A stretch of 64,000 nucleotides of DNA, taken from assembly GCA_964425745.1 (NCBI GenBank), contig CAYRNW010000002.1, positions 124,001-188,000 on the forward strand, in the 5' to 3' direction. Below, piece after piece: positions 15,867-23,400 of this stretch. The position numbers and the translations under genes were made by a program. The notes beneath the pieces were generated by a model. The model saw only the letters and a program-made list of their open reading frames with translations. It was not told the DNA's origin and did no database searches. How positions within the stretch are numbered: the first letter of the stretch is position 1; the number at the start of each line of letters is the position of its first letter. The DNA comes from CALCNS01 sp964425745 (GTDB taxonomy: Bacteria > Bacillota > JAAYKD01).

Positions 15867-16235
15867 ATGAAACTTATGGTACCTGTTGACGAAAAAAACA
15901 TGCAGACCGATGTATGTATTTCATTTGGTCGCGCACCCTATTTTATGTTGTATGATACAGATTCTCAAACAGCGGAATTTATTGATAACGATGCGGTTCA
16001 TCGCCAAGGTGGAGCAGGAATTCGTGCTGCTCAATTGATCAGTGATTTTCATCCCGATGCATTGCTCACCCCTCGATGTGGAGATAATGCGGCAGATGTT
16101 ATAAAAGGTGCCGGCATTCCCATGATGAAAGCAATCAAAGGAAAAGCAACCGATAATGTACAGGCATATAAGGAGGGGCGATTGGAAGTTTTGGGTGAAA
16201 CACACCCAGGACTTCATCAACACGGAGGTTGTTAA
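15867..16235 (+). CDS. NifB/NifX-family cluster-binding protein
   Basis: A 122-residue protein with the NifX/NafY fold (dinitrogenase iron-molybdenum cofactor domain family). Features are the N-terminal strand MKLMVPVDE, a FGRAPYFMLYD motif, CGDNAADVIKGAGI, and a His/Cys tail HPGLHQHGGC that should bind metal. No nitrogenase genes are nearby, so the role is probably in general iron-sulfur or thiometalate handling; the archaeal storage protein IssA belongs to the same superfamily. It lies between the DUF134 regulator and the MinD-ferredoxin ATPases, and the last gene of the operon is a second NifX-like protein. Confidence 0.88.
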   Translation: MKLMVPVDEKNMQTDVCISFGRAPYFMLYDTDSQTAEFIDNDAVHRQGGAGIRAAQLISDFHPDALLTPRCGDNAADVIKGAGIPMMKAIKGKATDNVQAYKEGRLEVLGETHPGLHQHGGC

Positions 16236-16236
16236 C

Positions 16237-17079
16237 ATGAAGATCGCTGTCTTAAGTGGCAAAGGCGGAACTGGTAAAACGCTTGTTGCCGTTAATTTAG
16301 CTGCAGTAACAGCTCCTTCGTGTTATATCGATTGCGACGTGGAGGAACCCAACGGACATCTTTTTTTCAAACCGACTTCAATAAAATCGAAACCGATCTC
16401 TGTTTTATTGCCTCAAGTGGACCCGTTGCTATGTGACGGGTGTCGTGCTTGTGTGGAGTTCTGCCAATTTAATGCACTGGCATATGTTCAAAATAAGCTT
16501 ATGGTTTTTGATGAAATTTGCCATTCTTGTGGCGGCTGTATGCTTGTTTGCCCACAAAAAGCATTAACAGAGCGAGAAAAGGTTATCGGAAGCGTAGAAG
16601 AGGGGAGTTCAGAACAGGTTTATGTTAAATCGGGTTTTTTGAATCCCGGCGAATCCTCCGGCATACCTGTGATTAAAGCTTTGCTTGATTCAAGAGAACC
16701 AGAACTTTCGGAAAATACGTGGATTGACTGCCCTCCCGGAAGTGCCTGCATTGTCATGGAAAGTATTCGCGAAGCAGATTATTGCGTTCTAGTAGCAGAA
16801 CCAACTCTTTTTGGTGTACATAACCTTGCCATGGTTCACGAGTTGGTGAAGTTGTTTAAGAAGCCATATGGTGTAGTGCTCAATAAATGTTTACCTGAAG
16901 TGAACCCCGCAGAAGAGTATTGCAAAGAGCACGAGATTCCAATCTTAGATAAAATTCCTTTTGACCATTATTTGGGTGAACTCAATGCTAAAGGGATCAT
17001 TGTCTCACGCGAAAGTGAAGAATACCGCAACCGATTTTTGGGTATTTGGGAACGGATCCAAGAGGAGGTGCAACAATGA
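16237..17079 (+). CDS. MinD-superfamily ATPase with inserted ferredoxin domain (first copy)
   Basis: A 280-residue P-loop ATPase of the MinD/ParA/NBP35 group. The deviant Walker A GKGGTGKT is at the N-terminus. A two-cluster ferredoxin domain is inserted near residues 60-110, with CDGCRACVEFC and CHSCGGCMLVCP motifs that should hold two [4Fe-4S] clusters. The Walker B-like IDCPPG and the VVLNKC nucleotide-specificity motif follow. The frame extends upstream, but the ATG at 16237, one base after the preceding stop and behind GGAGG, is right. Such paired ATPases are common in anaerobes and are thought to couple ATP hydrolysis to cluster transfer or redox chemistry; the partner is not established. 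Confidence 0.9.
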   Translation: MKIAVLSGKGGTGKTLVAVNLAAVTAPSCYIDCDVEEPNGHLFFKPTSIKSKPISVLLPQVDPLLCDGCRACVEFCQFNALAYVQNKLMVFDEICHSCGGCMLVCPQKALTEREKVIGSVEEGSSEQVYVKSGFLNPGESSGIPVIKALLDSREPELSENTWIDCPPGSACIVMESIREADYCVLVAEPTLFGVHNLAMVHELVKLFKKPYGVVLNKCLPEVNPAEEYCKEHEIPILDKIPFDHYLGELNAKGIIVSRESEEYRNRFLGIWERIQEEVQQ

Positions 17080-17957
17080 AACAACTCCTCGTTCTTAGTG
17101 GAAAAGGTGGCACAGGAAAGACAACCGTAGCCAGTGCACTGATTCATCTATTTAAAACAAAAGCCTTTGCAGATTGCGATGTAGATGCTCCCAATCTACA
17201 CCTAGTATTTGCAAAAAAAGGAGAACCGAAGCGATCGGATTTTTATGGCTTGAAAAAAGCTTTCATTGACCCGGAGAAATGTATTTCTTGTGGGTTGTGT
17301 TTTGATCATTGTCGTTTCTCGGCGATTCAAGTTGTAGATCAGATTTATCGGGTAGAAGAGCACGCATGTGAAGGCTGTGCGGTCTGTCAATTTGTTTGTC
17401 CGGTTGAGGCTGTTACCATGAACCCTTCTCCTGCTGGTGAATTACAGCTTTACCAAAACCCACAAATGGTTTTTTCGACAGCTCAATTAAAAATGGGAAG
17501 CGGAAATTCAGGACTTTTAGTATCCGAAGTTAAAAAGCAAATGCGAGAAGCAGCTTCGGAACCAGATTTAGCAATTATCGACGGCTCTCCTGGCATTGGA
17601 TGTCCTGTGATTGCCTCACTCAGTGGTGCTGATTGGGTGCTGATTGTTACAGAGCCTTCGGTTTCCGGAATCAGTGATTTGCAACGAATTGTTAAAACTG
17701 CGACGACATTTCAAGTACCGGTATTAGTGTGCATCAATAAAGCTGATACTTCGCCTGAAAAGGCTGAAGAGATTATGCAATATTGCGATGAAAAAGGGAT
17801 TCAATATGTGGGCAGTATTCCCTTTGATCCCTTAGCTGTGAAAGCGATCAACCAAGGTATTAGTATCATTGAAATCCCTTCCCCTTCGGGTGAAGCGGTT
17901 CGAAAAATCTATAAAAAACTTGAAGAAATCATTGATCTTAAGGAGAATGACAAATGA
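17076..17957 (+). CDS. MinD-superfamily ATPase with inserted ferredoxin domain (second copy)
   Basis: A 293-residue paralogue of the preceding protein. It has Walker A GKGGTGKTT, ferredoxin motifs CISCGLCFDHC and CEGCAVCQFVCP (about residues 66-110), IIDGSPGIGCP as the Walker B region, and VCINKAD. Its start overlaps the upstream stop by four bases (ATGA) with AGGAGG upstream, and its own stop overlaps the Mrp start, so production is coupled. The two copies probably act as a heterodimer, as MinD-type ATPases dimerise across the nucleotide; this is inferred. Confidence 0.9.
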   Translation: MKQLLVLSGKGGTGKTTVASALIHLFKTKAFADCDVDAPNLHLVFAKKGEPKRSDFYGLKKAFIDPEKCISCGLCFDHCRFSAIQVVDQIYRVEEHACEGCAVCQFVCPVEAVTMNPSPAGELQLYQNPQMVFSTAQLKMGSGNSGLLVSEVKKQMREAASEPDLAIIDGSPGIGCPVIASLSGADWVLIVTEPSVSGISDLQRIVKTATTFQVPVLVCINKADTSPEKAEEIMQYCDEKGIQYVGSIPFDPLAVKAINQGISIIEIPSPSGEAVRKIYKKLEEIIDLKENDK

Positions 17958-18751
17958 GCGAAGTAAAACCCCAAGCACCCCATGATTTTTCTGTAAAATT
18001 ACATGCAGCCAGTGAAGTAAAAAAAGTGTTCGCGGTCGTCAGTGGTAAAGGTGGAGTTGGAAAATCTTTAGTGACTTCGTTATTAGCGGTTTCGATGCAA
18101 CGCTTAGGGTATCATACAGCGATTATGGATGCCGATGTAACAGGTCCTTCGATACCAAAGATCTTTGGCATCCGAGAGAAAGCCAGAGCCGATGAATTGG
18201 GCTTATATCCGGTCCGTACACGTACGGGAATCGACATGATGTCGATTAATTTGCTTTTAGAAAATGATACCGACCCAGTCGTTTGGCGTGGGCCGATTAT
18301 AGCCGGAACAGTAAAACAATTTTGGTCCGATGTCATTTGGGATAAAGTAGATTATATGTTCATAGATTTACCGCCGGGAACCGGAGATGTACCGCTAACC
18401 GTTTTCCAATCATTGCCTGTTGATGGCATTATTGTGGTCACTTCTCCTCAAGAGTTGGTTTCGATGATTGTTGCTAAAGCAGTGAAAATGGCGGAAATGA
18501 TGAATATTCCCGTGGTGGGACTTGTTGAAAATATGTCCTACTTCCAAGCACCGGATACCGGAACCAAATACCAGGTTTTTGGTGATAGTCATATTGAAGA
18601 AATCGCCCAGAAACACAATTTGAAAGTTTTAGGGAAATTGCCAATCGATCCCAAACTAGCGAAAGCGTGTGATCAGGGTAGAATAGAGGCTTTCACCGGT
18701 GAATGGCTAGATTCCTTAGCAGAAGTTCTAGAAAAAACGGAGGGAAAATAA
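17954..18751 (+). CDS. Mrp/NBP35-family ATPase lacking the CxxC motif
   Basis: A 265-residue Mrp/ApbC-type P-loop ATPase with deviant Walker A SGKGGVGKS, MDADVTGPSIPKIFG, FIDLPPGTGDVPLT and VENMSYF. In most family members the last motif is followed by CPxCG, whose cysteines hold a bridging [4Fe-4S] cluster at the dimer interface. Here the same place reads APDTG (A199, T202), so both ligands are lost although the surrounding sequence is conserved. There is no N-terminal DUF59 domain. It overlaps the upstream ATPase gene by four bases and precedes a NifX-like gene by one base. It may act as a regulatory or partner ATPase rather than a cluster carrier. Confidence 0.9.
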   Translation: MSEVKPQAPHDFSVKLHAASEVKKVFAVVSGKGGVGKSLVTSLLAVSMQRLGYHTAIMDADVTGPSIPKIFGIREKARADELGLYPVRTRTGIDMMSINLLLENDTDPVVWRGPIIAGTVKQFWSDVIWDKVDYMFIDLPPGTGDVPLTVFQSLPVDGIIVVTSPQELVSMIVAKAVKMAEMMNIPVVGLVENMSYFQAPDTGTKYQVFGDSHIEEIAQKHNLKVLGKLPIDPKLAKACDQGRIEAFTGEWLDSLAEVLEKTEGK

Positions 18752-18752
18752 A

Positions 18753-19106
18753 ATGATCATTGCAGTTGCAAGCGAACAAGATAAAGTTACAGCACATTTT
18801 GGACATTGTGTAAATTTTAATCTCTACCACACAAAAGCAGGAACGATTGTTTTGCATGAATCTGTTGCAAATCCGGGTCATCGCCCAGGCTTTTTGCCCA
18901 ATTATCTCCATGATTTAGGGGTAGAAGTTATCATTTCGGGCGGAATGGGTGGCGGGGCAATCGATATCTTCAACGAAAGAGATATTGAGGTTATCGTCGG
19001 TGCTTCTGGTGATGCGAAAGCAGCAGTTGAAGCCTACTTGAAAGGTGAACTGAAGTCCACCGGTTCGGTTTGTCATCAGCACGACCACAACGGGGATTGC
19101 GAATAA
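18753..19106 (+). CDS. NifB/NifX-family cluster-binding protein, second copy
   Basis: A 117-residue NifX-like protein with MIIAVASEQDKVTAHFGHC at the start, GVEVIISGGMGGGAIDIF and GDAKAAVEAYLKGEL blocks, and a CHQHDHNGDC tail rich in metal-binding residues. It differs clearly from the first copy (15867-16235), so the pair is not a recent duplication. It is the last gene of the DUF134 operon, one base after the Mrp stop, with GGAGGG upstream, and is followed by a strong terminator. It probably carries or scaffolds a metal-sulfur cluster with the ATPases. Confidence 0.88.
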   Translation: MIIAVASEQDKVTAHFGHCVNFNLYHTKAGTIVLHESVANPGHRPGFLPNYLHDLGVEVIISGGMGGGAIDIFNERDIEVIVGASGDAKAAVEAYLKGELKSTGSVCHQHDHNGDCE

Positions 19107-19152
19107 TGAAATCTTCGTGACTGCATCACGGAAAAATTGGAAAATGTACAAT

Positions 19153-19184
19153 AAAATGGAGCAGGTGAAAACCTGCTCCATTTT
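19153..19184. terminator. Bidirectional intrinsic terminator
   Basis: A 14-bp stem (19153-19166 with 19171-19184) with a GAAA loop and a U-run on the plus strand, serving the convergent NifX-like and SLH-protein genes. Confidence 0.9.
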
Positions 19185-19192
19185 TTGATGTA

Positions 19193-21481
19193 CTATTTTG
19201 CAATGAGGAAAACTACTTCTCCACCGGATTCTAAGGGGCGATCCAAATACACAACAAAGCTGTTGTAATTGGCGCGAGCTTCAGCTAAACCAATAAACTG
19301 ACGCACACCGGAAGCATAAACTTGCATCGATTCACTAAAGCGAAGGTAAGCGCTTCCCATGTTCAATCCTTTTTCACCGTCAAAATTCTTTTGCGTTACA
19401 GTCGTATATTTCTCTAAGCTTTCCAGTAAGAAATTTTGGAAGGAGGAAGGCATACCCATTCCCACTGGGACCTTTACCGGATCTACGGTGCTGCCATCGG
19501 GCCAATAACGGACCGAGTAGACAAAACTTTCTTCTGCCTGACGAACGGTTAACCGATAAGATGTAATTGCCTGATAAGGATTACCACTCGGGTCTAGTAG
19601 AGTTTCTTCGACCGGTTGCACACTTAACATGCCATATTCCCAGCCCTTGCCACTGACATCGGCTAAAACAATTACCGAGATTGTACCGGAAGAATCTGTC
19701 AAGGTGTATCGAATTTTCTCAGCTTTTACGATTTCGAAGGGGACATCGGAAAGATGGATTGAAATCAAGGGTGCGTCGGCTGTAACTTTTTCAAAGATCT
19801 GCACATTCTCTGCAACGGCAGTTTCTCCTAATAGTCGTGCTTCGAGGTTCCAGTCACCGGAAGCTTTGTCTTGATATCGAACCGGGCTCAAGTTCATCCG
19901 TTCCGCATTGTAGTTTTGGATGACAGTGACCAGCTGACCTTGAGTCATGAGGAGTTCGTTGACATATCCTTGATACGGGGAGTAGATCGGTCCGTAAGCA
20001 GTGAGATTGGAAATGCCTTGAACCGTTAATCCATTGAGCAGTTCTACGGTAGCACTGCCATCTCCGGAAATATTCTTCAGCACTCCGTAGAGTGTGACCG
20101 GAATTTCTTCCGCCGGAAAAGCTCCGGCAACCGCACCGTTGCTATCAAACAATAGTACAATTTGTTGGTTTAATCGTAAACGTTCAAAACTTTTAGCGGC
20201 TTCTTCACTGATTGTAAAAGTGTTATTGAATACGGTTACGGTTTCCGGATACGTATACACAGGATAACCGGTTTGATAATATCCTTTTAGCTTCATGTCG
20301 CTGACGTAATAGATGCCATTACGGCCGTCATAGGAAACAACATCGTATTTCTTTACACTTCGGGCAGGAGTTTTCACTCCGTTTTTCATAACGACGGCAT
20401 CGGCTGGAATTTTCTCGTCACTATTGACTTCATAGATGAAGGAATACGTGATGGCCTTGCTTGAAACAACAGAGGCGAGTTGCAACGAACCCAGATCATC
20501 ATAATAGAGACGTATGGTTTGGTCTGGTATGATATTATACCAACCCATTTGATACGTGGTCAGTTGACCGTTAAAGAAGAGGGATGTGTTTCTGGAAATT
20601 GGGTAGGTTCCCTTGCCAAGTTCTAAACGGTCGGCATAGGCTGCTGTCACCGAGGATTCAACATATTGGGTGCGATCCGGCAAGAAACCGATTGCAGTTC
20701 CAACCTGGTTGGCGTCAAAAATCAAACGTCCGCGGCTGCCAACGAAACTTAAAGCGATGTTGTTTTGAACACGATATTGTTGCACCGCTCCATTCACCGA
20801 AAACTCAGCTCGACCTTTTTGTAAAGCAGAAGAGCTCTGCCAGGTTCGTAACAATAAAGCATCTTCGACAACTTGAGGATATAAGGTTGATAAAAACGAG
20901 GACCCGCTTTTTGAAGAGGAATTCAACAAATTCCATGCCAGCAAGGCCGCACTGCTGCGAGGGAGGGGGGCATTTGCAGATAGATCGATTCCTTCACTTA
21001 ATCCTAAACGATCGGCCTTGGTGAAATAATTATCCGGCCAGAAGGGACCAATATCTGCAATCGTATAGCCAAGCATATTGATATATACGGTAATGGCTTG
21101 GGCATAGGTAATAGTTTCATCGGGACGGAAAGTTCCGTCAGGAAAGCCTCGTAAGATGCCATATTTGCGCACAGCAGCGTTTATATAAGGGGCTTCGGCT
21201 AAGGTGCTGCGTACATCGGGAAAGATGGTAAACGTGTTGTAGAGCAGGGGTTGATCAAAGCCCAACATTTTTACAGCTAACATGGCAAACTCGCCGCGCT
21301 TCATCGCGGGCTCTTGAGAGAAGACATCTTCGCTGAAAGGTTGAAGTAACCCCAAGGAGGACAATACCTGGGCAGCATCGTTTTCTACAGGGTTTTGAAT
21401 ATCTTGATAAGCAAGTACAGATCCGCTTAGCGTGAGCAAGGATAAAACAATGATCAGCGCGGAGACCCATCGTTTTTTCAT
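19193..21481 (-). CDS. S-layer homology (SLH) domain envelope protein
   Basis: A 762-residue secreted protein with a signal peptide (about 1-24) and N-terminal SLH repeats (about 36-205, including FPDVRSTLAEAPYINAAVRKYGI and GFPDGTFRPDETITYAQ). SLH repeats bind pyruvylated secondary wall polymers, anchoring the protein to the cell wall. The remaining 550 residues are predicted beta-rich, without a family I recognise. It is the last gene of an operon with an HlyD-like adaptor and a MacB-type ATPase and permease, separated by 14 bases. It may therefore be the wall-side partner, or the product, of that transport complex; this is inference from context. Confidence 0.88.
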   Translation of the reverse strand: MKKRWVSALIIVLSLLTLSGSVLAYQDIQNPVENDAAQVLSSLGLLQPFSEDVFSQEPAMKRGEFAMLAVKMLGFDQPLLYNTFTIFPDVRSTLAEAPYINAAVRKYGILRGFPDGTFRPDETITYAQAITVYINMLGYTIADIGPFWPDNYFTKADRLGLSEGIDLSANAPLPRSSAALLAWNLLNSSSKSGSSFLSTLYPQVVEDALLLRTWQSSSALQKGRAEFSVNGAVQQYRVQNNIALSFVGSRGRLIFDANQVGTAIGFLPDRTQYVESSVTAAYADRLELGKGTYPISRNTSLFFNGQLTTYQMGWYNIIPDQTIRLYYDDLGSLQLASVVSSKAITYSFIYEVNSDEKIPADAVVMKNGVKTPARSVKKYDVVSYDGRNGIYYVSDMKLKGYYQTGYPVYTYPETVTVFNNTFTISEEAAKSFERLRLNQQIVLLFDSNGAVAGAFPAEEIPVTLYGVLKNISGDGSATVELLNGLTVQGISNLTAYGPIYSPYQGYVNELLMTQGQLVTVIQNYNAERMNLSPVRYQDKASGDWNLEARLLGETAVAENVQIFEKVTADAPLISIHLSDVPFEIVKAEKIRYTLTDSSGTISVIVLADVSGKGWEYGMLSVQPVEETLLDPSGNPYQAITSYRLTVRQAEESFVYSVRYWPDGSTVDPVKVPVGMGMPSSFQNFLLESLEKYTTVTQKNFDGEKGLNMGSAYLRFSESMQVYASGVRQFIGLAEARANYNSFVVYLDRPLESGGEVVFLIAK

Positions 21482-21495
21482 GATTGATTCCCTCC

Positions 21496-22671
21496 TTATT
21501 GGTTACGTAAGGCTTCAATAGGATGAAGCTTGGAAGCTTTGTTCGCGGGATAAAAGCCGAAGAAAATTCCTAATATGGCAGAGAAGAGGAAGGCCCCCAT
21601 CATGATCAAGGGTGATGGAATCAAGATGGTTTTGATTAAGGCAGCCCCCGCCAAAATTGAGCCAATGGTCCCGACGCCAATGCCCAGTAACCCGCCAAAG
21701 GCACTTACGGTGGCCGCTTCGATTAAGAATTGAGTGATAATATCCATTCTGCGAGCGCCGATTGCGGTTCGAATCCCGATTTCACGCGTTCGTTCCGTGA
21801 CTGAAACCAGCATGATGTTCATGATACCAATACCACCAACCATGAGAGAGATGCCGGCAATCCCCCCCACAACCAAACTCATCATACGGGTGCTTTCGCT
21901 CATTTCATCTTGCCATTCGTTTTGAGAATAAACATTGTAATACCATTCTTGGGCAAATTTCCCCGCCAAAAAGGTTTTAATCAGTCCAATGGCAGTGTCA
22001 GTTGCCTCACCGTCTTTCGCTTTAGCGATGTAGCCGTTTATGGTAGTGCTTTGGCTAAAGGTTCGCATCAAGGTGTAGGGCATGACCATCATGTCGTCGG
22101 TGGACCAACGAGCTCCATTCATTTTGGCTTCGTAGACGCCAATCACTGTAACATCTTCGCCCATGATTTTCATAACTTTGCCAACAGCACTTTCCAAGCC
22201 GAACAGGTCTTTGCGAACACGTTCTCCTAAAAGAACAACCTTGATGCGGTTTTTCACATCGGAATACGAAATATCACGACCGGCAACGATTTTATAGCCC
22301 ATGGTATCGCTGTATTGTTCATTACCAAAGTAGAGCGTGGTGTCCTCAATGGCTTTGGACTTATATTTAATGTTGTTGACCCAGGATTGACTGTTTGGTG
22401 TTACTGCGGTGATATACTCCGAAAGTCCCATACAGTATTCGAAAAGGTCTTGGGAAATATCGGACTGTTCATCCCAAACATTGATTGAAATCGTGTCACG
22501 AGCCATGGAATACCACTGTTCCATTTGTTTTTGGGTATATCCTTGAATCAAGGTGACCAAGATGATCACGGAACTGACACCGATGATAATACCGAGCATG
22601 GTCAAAAAAGAGCGCATTTTATTGGTGAAAATGGATTTCATGGCCATGTTGAAGGCACGAAAGAAATTCAA
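21496..22671 (-). CDS. MacB/FtsX-type ABC transporter permease
   Basis: A 391-residue permease with the MacB topology: one N-terminal transmembrane helix (about 17-40), a large extracytoplasmic domain (about 45-260) and three C-terminal helices (about 270-385). The motif VTERTREIGIRTAIGARR, which contacts the ATPase, is intact. MacB-type transporters act as mechanotransmitters that couple ATP hydrolysis to events outside the membrane, such as exporting peptides or passing substrate to an adaptor. Its gene start overlaps the ATPase stop by four bases. The HlyD-like adaptor is the first gene of the operon. Confidence 0.9.
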   Translation of the reverse strand: MNFFRAFNMAMKSIFTNKMRSFLTMLGIIIGVSSVIILVTLIQGYTQKQMEQWYSMARDTISINVWDEQSDISQDLFEYCMGLSEYITAVTPNSQSWVNNIKYKSKAIEDTTLYFGNEQYSDTMGYKIVAGRDISYSDVKNRIKVVLLGERVRKDLFGLESAVGKVMKIMGEDVTVIGVYEAKMNGARWSTDDMMVMPYTLMRTFSQSTTINGYIAKAKDGEATDTAIGLIKTFLAGKFAQEWYYNVYSQNEWQDEMSESTRMMSLVVGGIAGISLMVGGIGIMNIMLVSVTERTREIGIRTAIGARRMDIITQFLIEAATVSAFGGLLGIGVGTIGSILAGAALIKTILIPSPLIMMGAFLFSAILGIFFGFYPANKASKLHPIEALRNQ

Positions 22672-23390
22672 GAAAAGACCTCCCTTCCGTCATGGCGCTT
22701 GTTTCCGAGCAATTCATCGGAAATGATTCTGCCGTCCTGTAAAGTGACAATGCGCTTCGCCATTCGGGCTAGTTTTTGATCGTGGGTGATCAATAAAACG
22801 GTATTGCCAGCGTTATTAAGTTCCACTAATTTGCTCATGATTTCTCCGCCGGATTTGGAGTCTAGGTTTCCTGTTGGTTCATCGGCCATGATGATCGGGG
22901 GGCTGGTAACAATGGCACGGGCAATGGCTACGCGTTGCTGTTGTCCGCCTGACATCTCATGGGGTTTATGGTGCATCCGTTCAAAGAGACCAACTTCATC
23001 TAGAGCGATTGCAGTTCTTTCTCGGCGCTCTTTCGCCGAAATCCCTTGGTAAATCAAGGGAAGTTCCACATTTTCAAAAGCGGTAAGAGCCGATATTAGA
23101 TTAAACCCTTGGAAGACGAATCCAATTTCTCGGCTTCGTATCCTACTCAACATGGAGGGCTTCATTTCGTTGACGGTTTCACCATTCAGCATATAAACGC
23201 CATAGGTTGGGATATCCAAACAACCTAAAATATTCATCAGAGTGGATTTTCCGGAACCGGATTGACCCAAAACTGCGATAAACTCTCCTTCGTCCACCAC
23301 AAGCGATACGTCATCCAATGCCTTGACTTCGGCTTCCGAGTCTTCGTTATAGATTTTACTGATATTTCTGGCATCGATTAGGGTCGACAT
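22668..23390 (-). CDS. MacB/LolD-type ABC transporter ATP-binding protein
   Basis: A 240-residue ATPase with Walker A GQSGSGKST, signature MSGGQQQR and Walker B IIMADEPTGNLDSKSG, the last being the hallmark of the LolD/MacB/FtsE group. It drives the FtsX-type permease encoded immediately downstream, with overlapping stop and start. The adaptor gene lies ten bases upstream. The three together form a MacAB-like system in what appears to be a Gram-positive envelope. Confidence 0.92.
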   Translation of the reverse strand: MSTLIDARNISKIYNEDSEAEVKALDDVSLVVDEGEFIAVLGQSGSGKSTLMNILGCLDIPTYGVYMLNGETVNEMKPSMLSRIRSREIGFVFQGFNLISALTAFENVELPLIYQGISAKERRERTAIALDEVGLFERMHHKPHEMSGGQQQRVAIARAIVTSPPIIMADEPTGNLDSKSGGEIMSKLVELNNAGNTVLLITHDQKLARMAKRIVTLQDGRIISDELLGNKRHDGREVFS

Positions 23391-23400
23391 AGCGCTCCTC

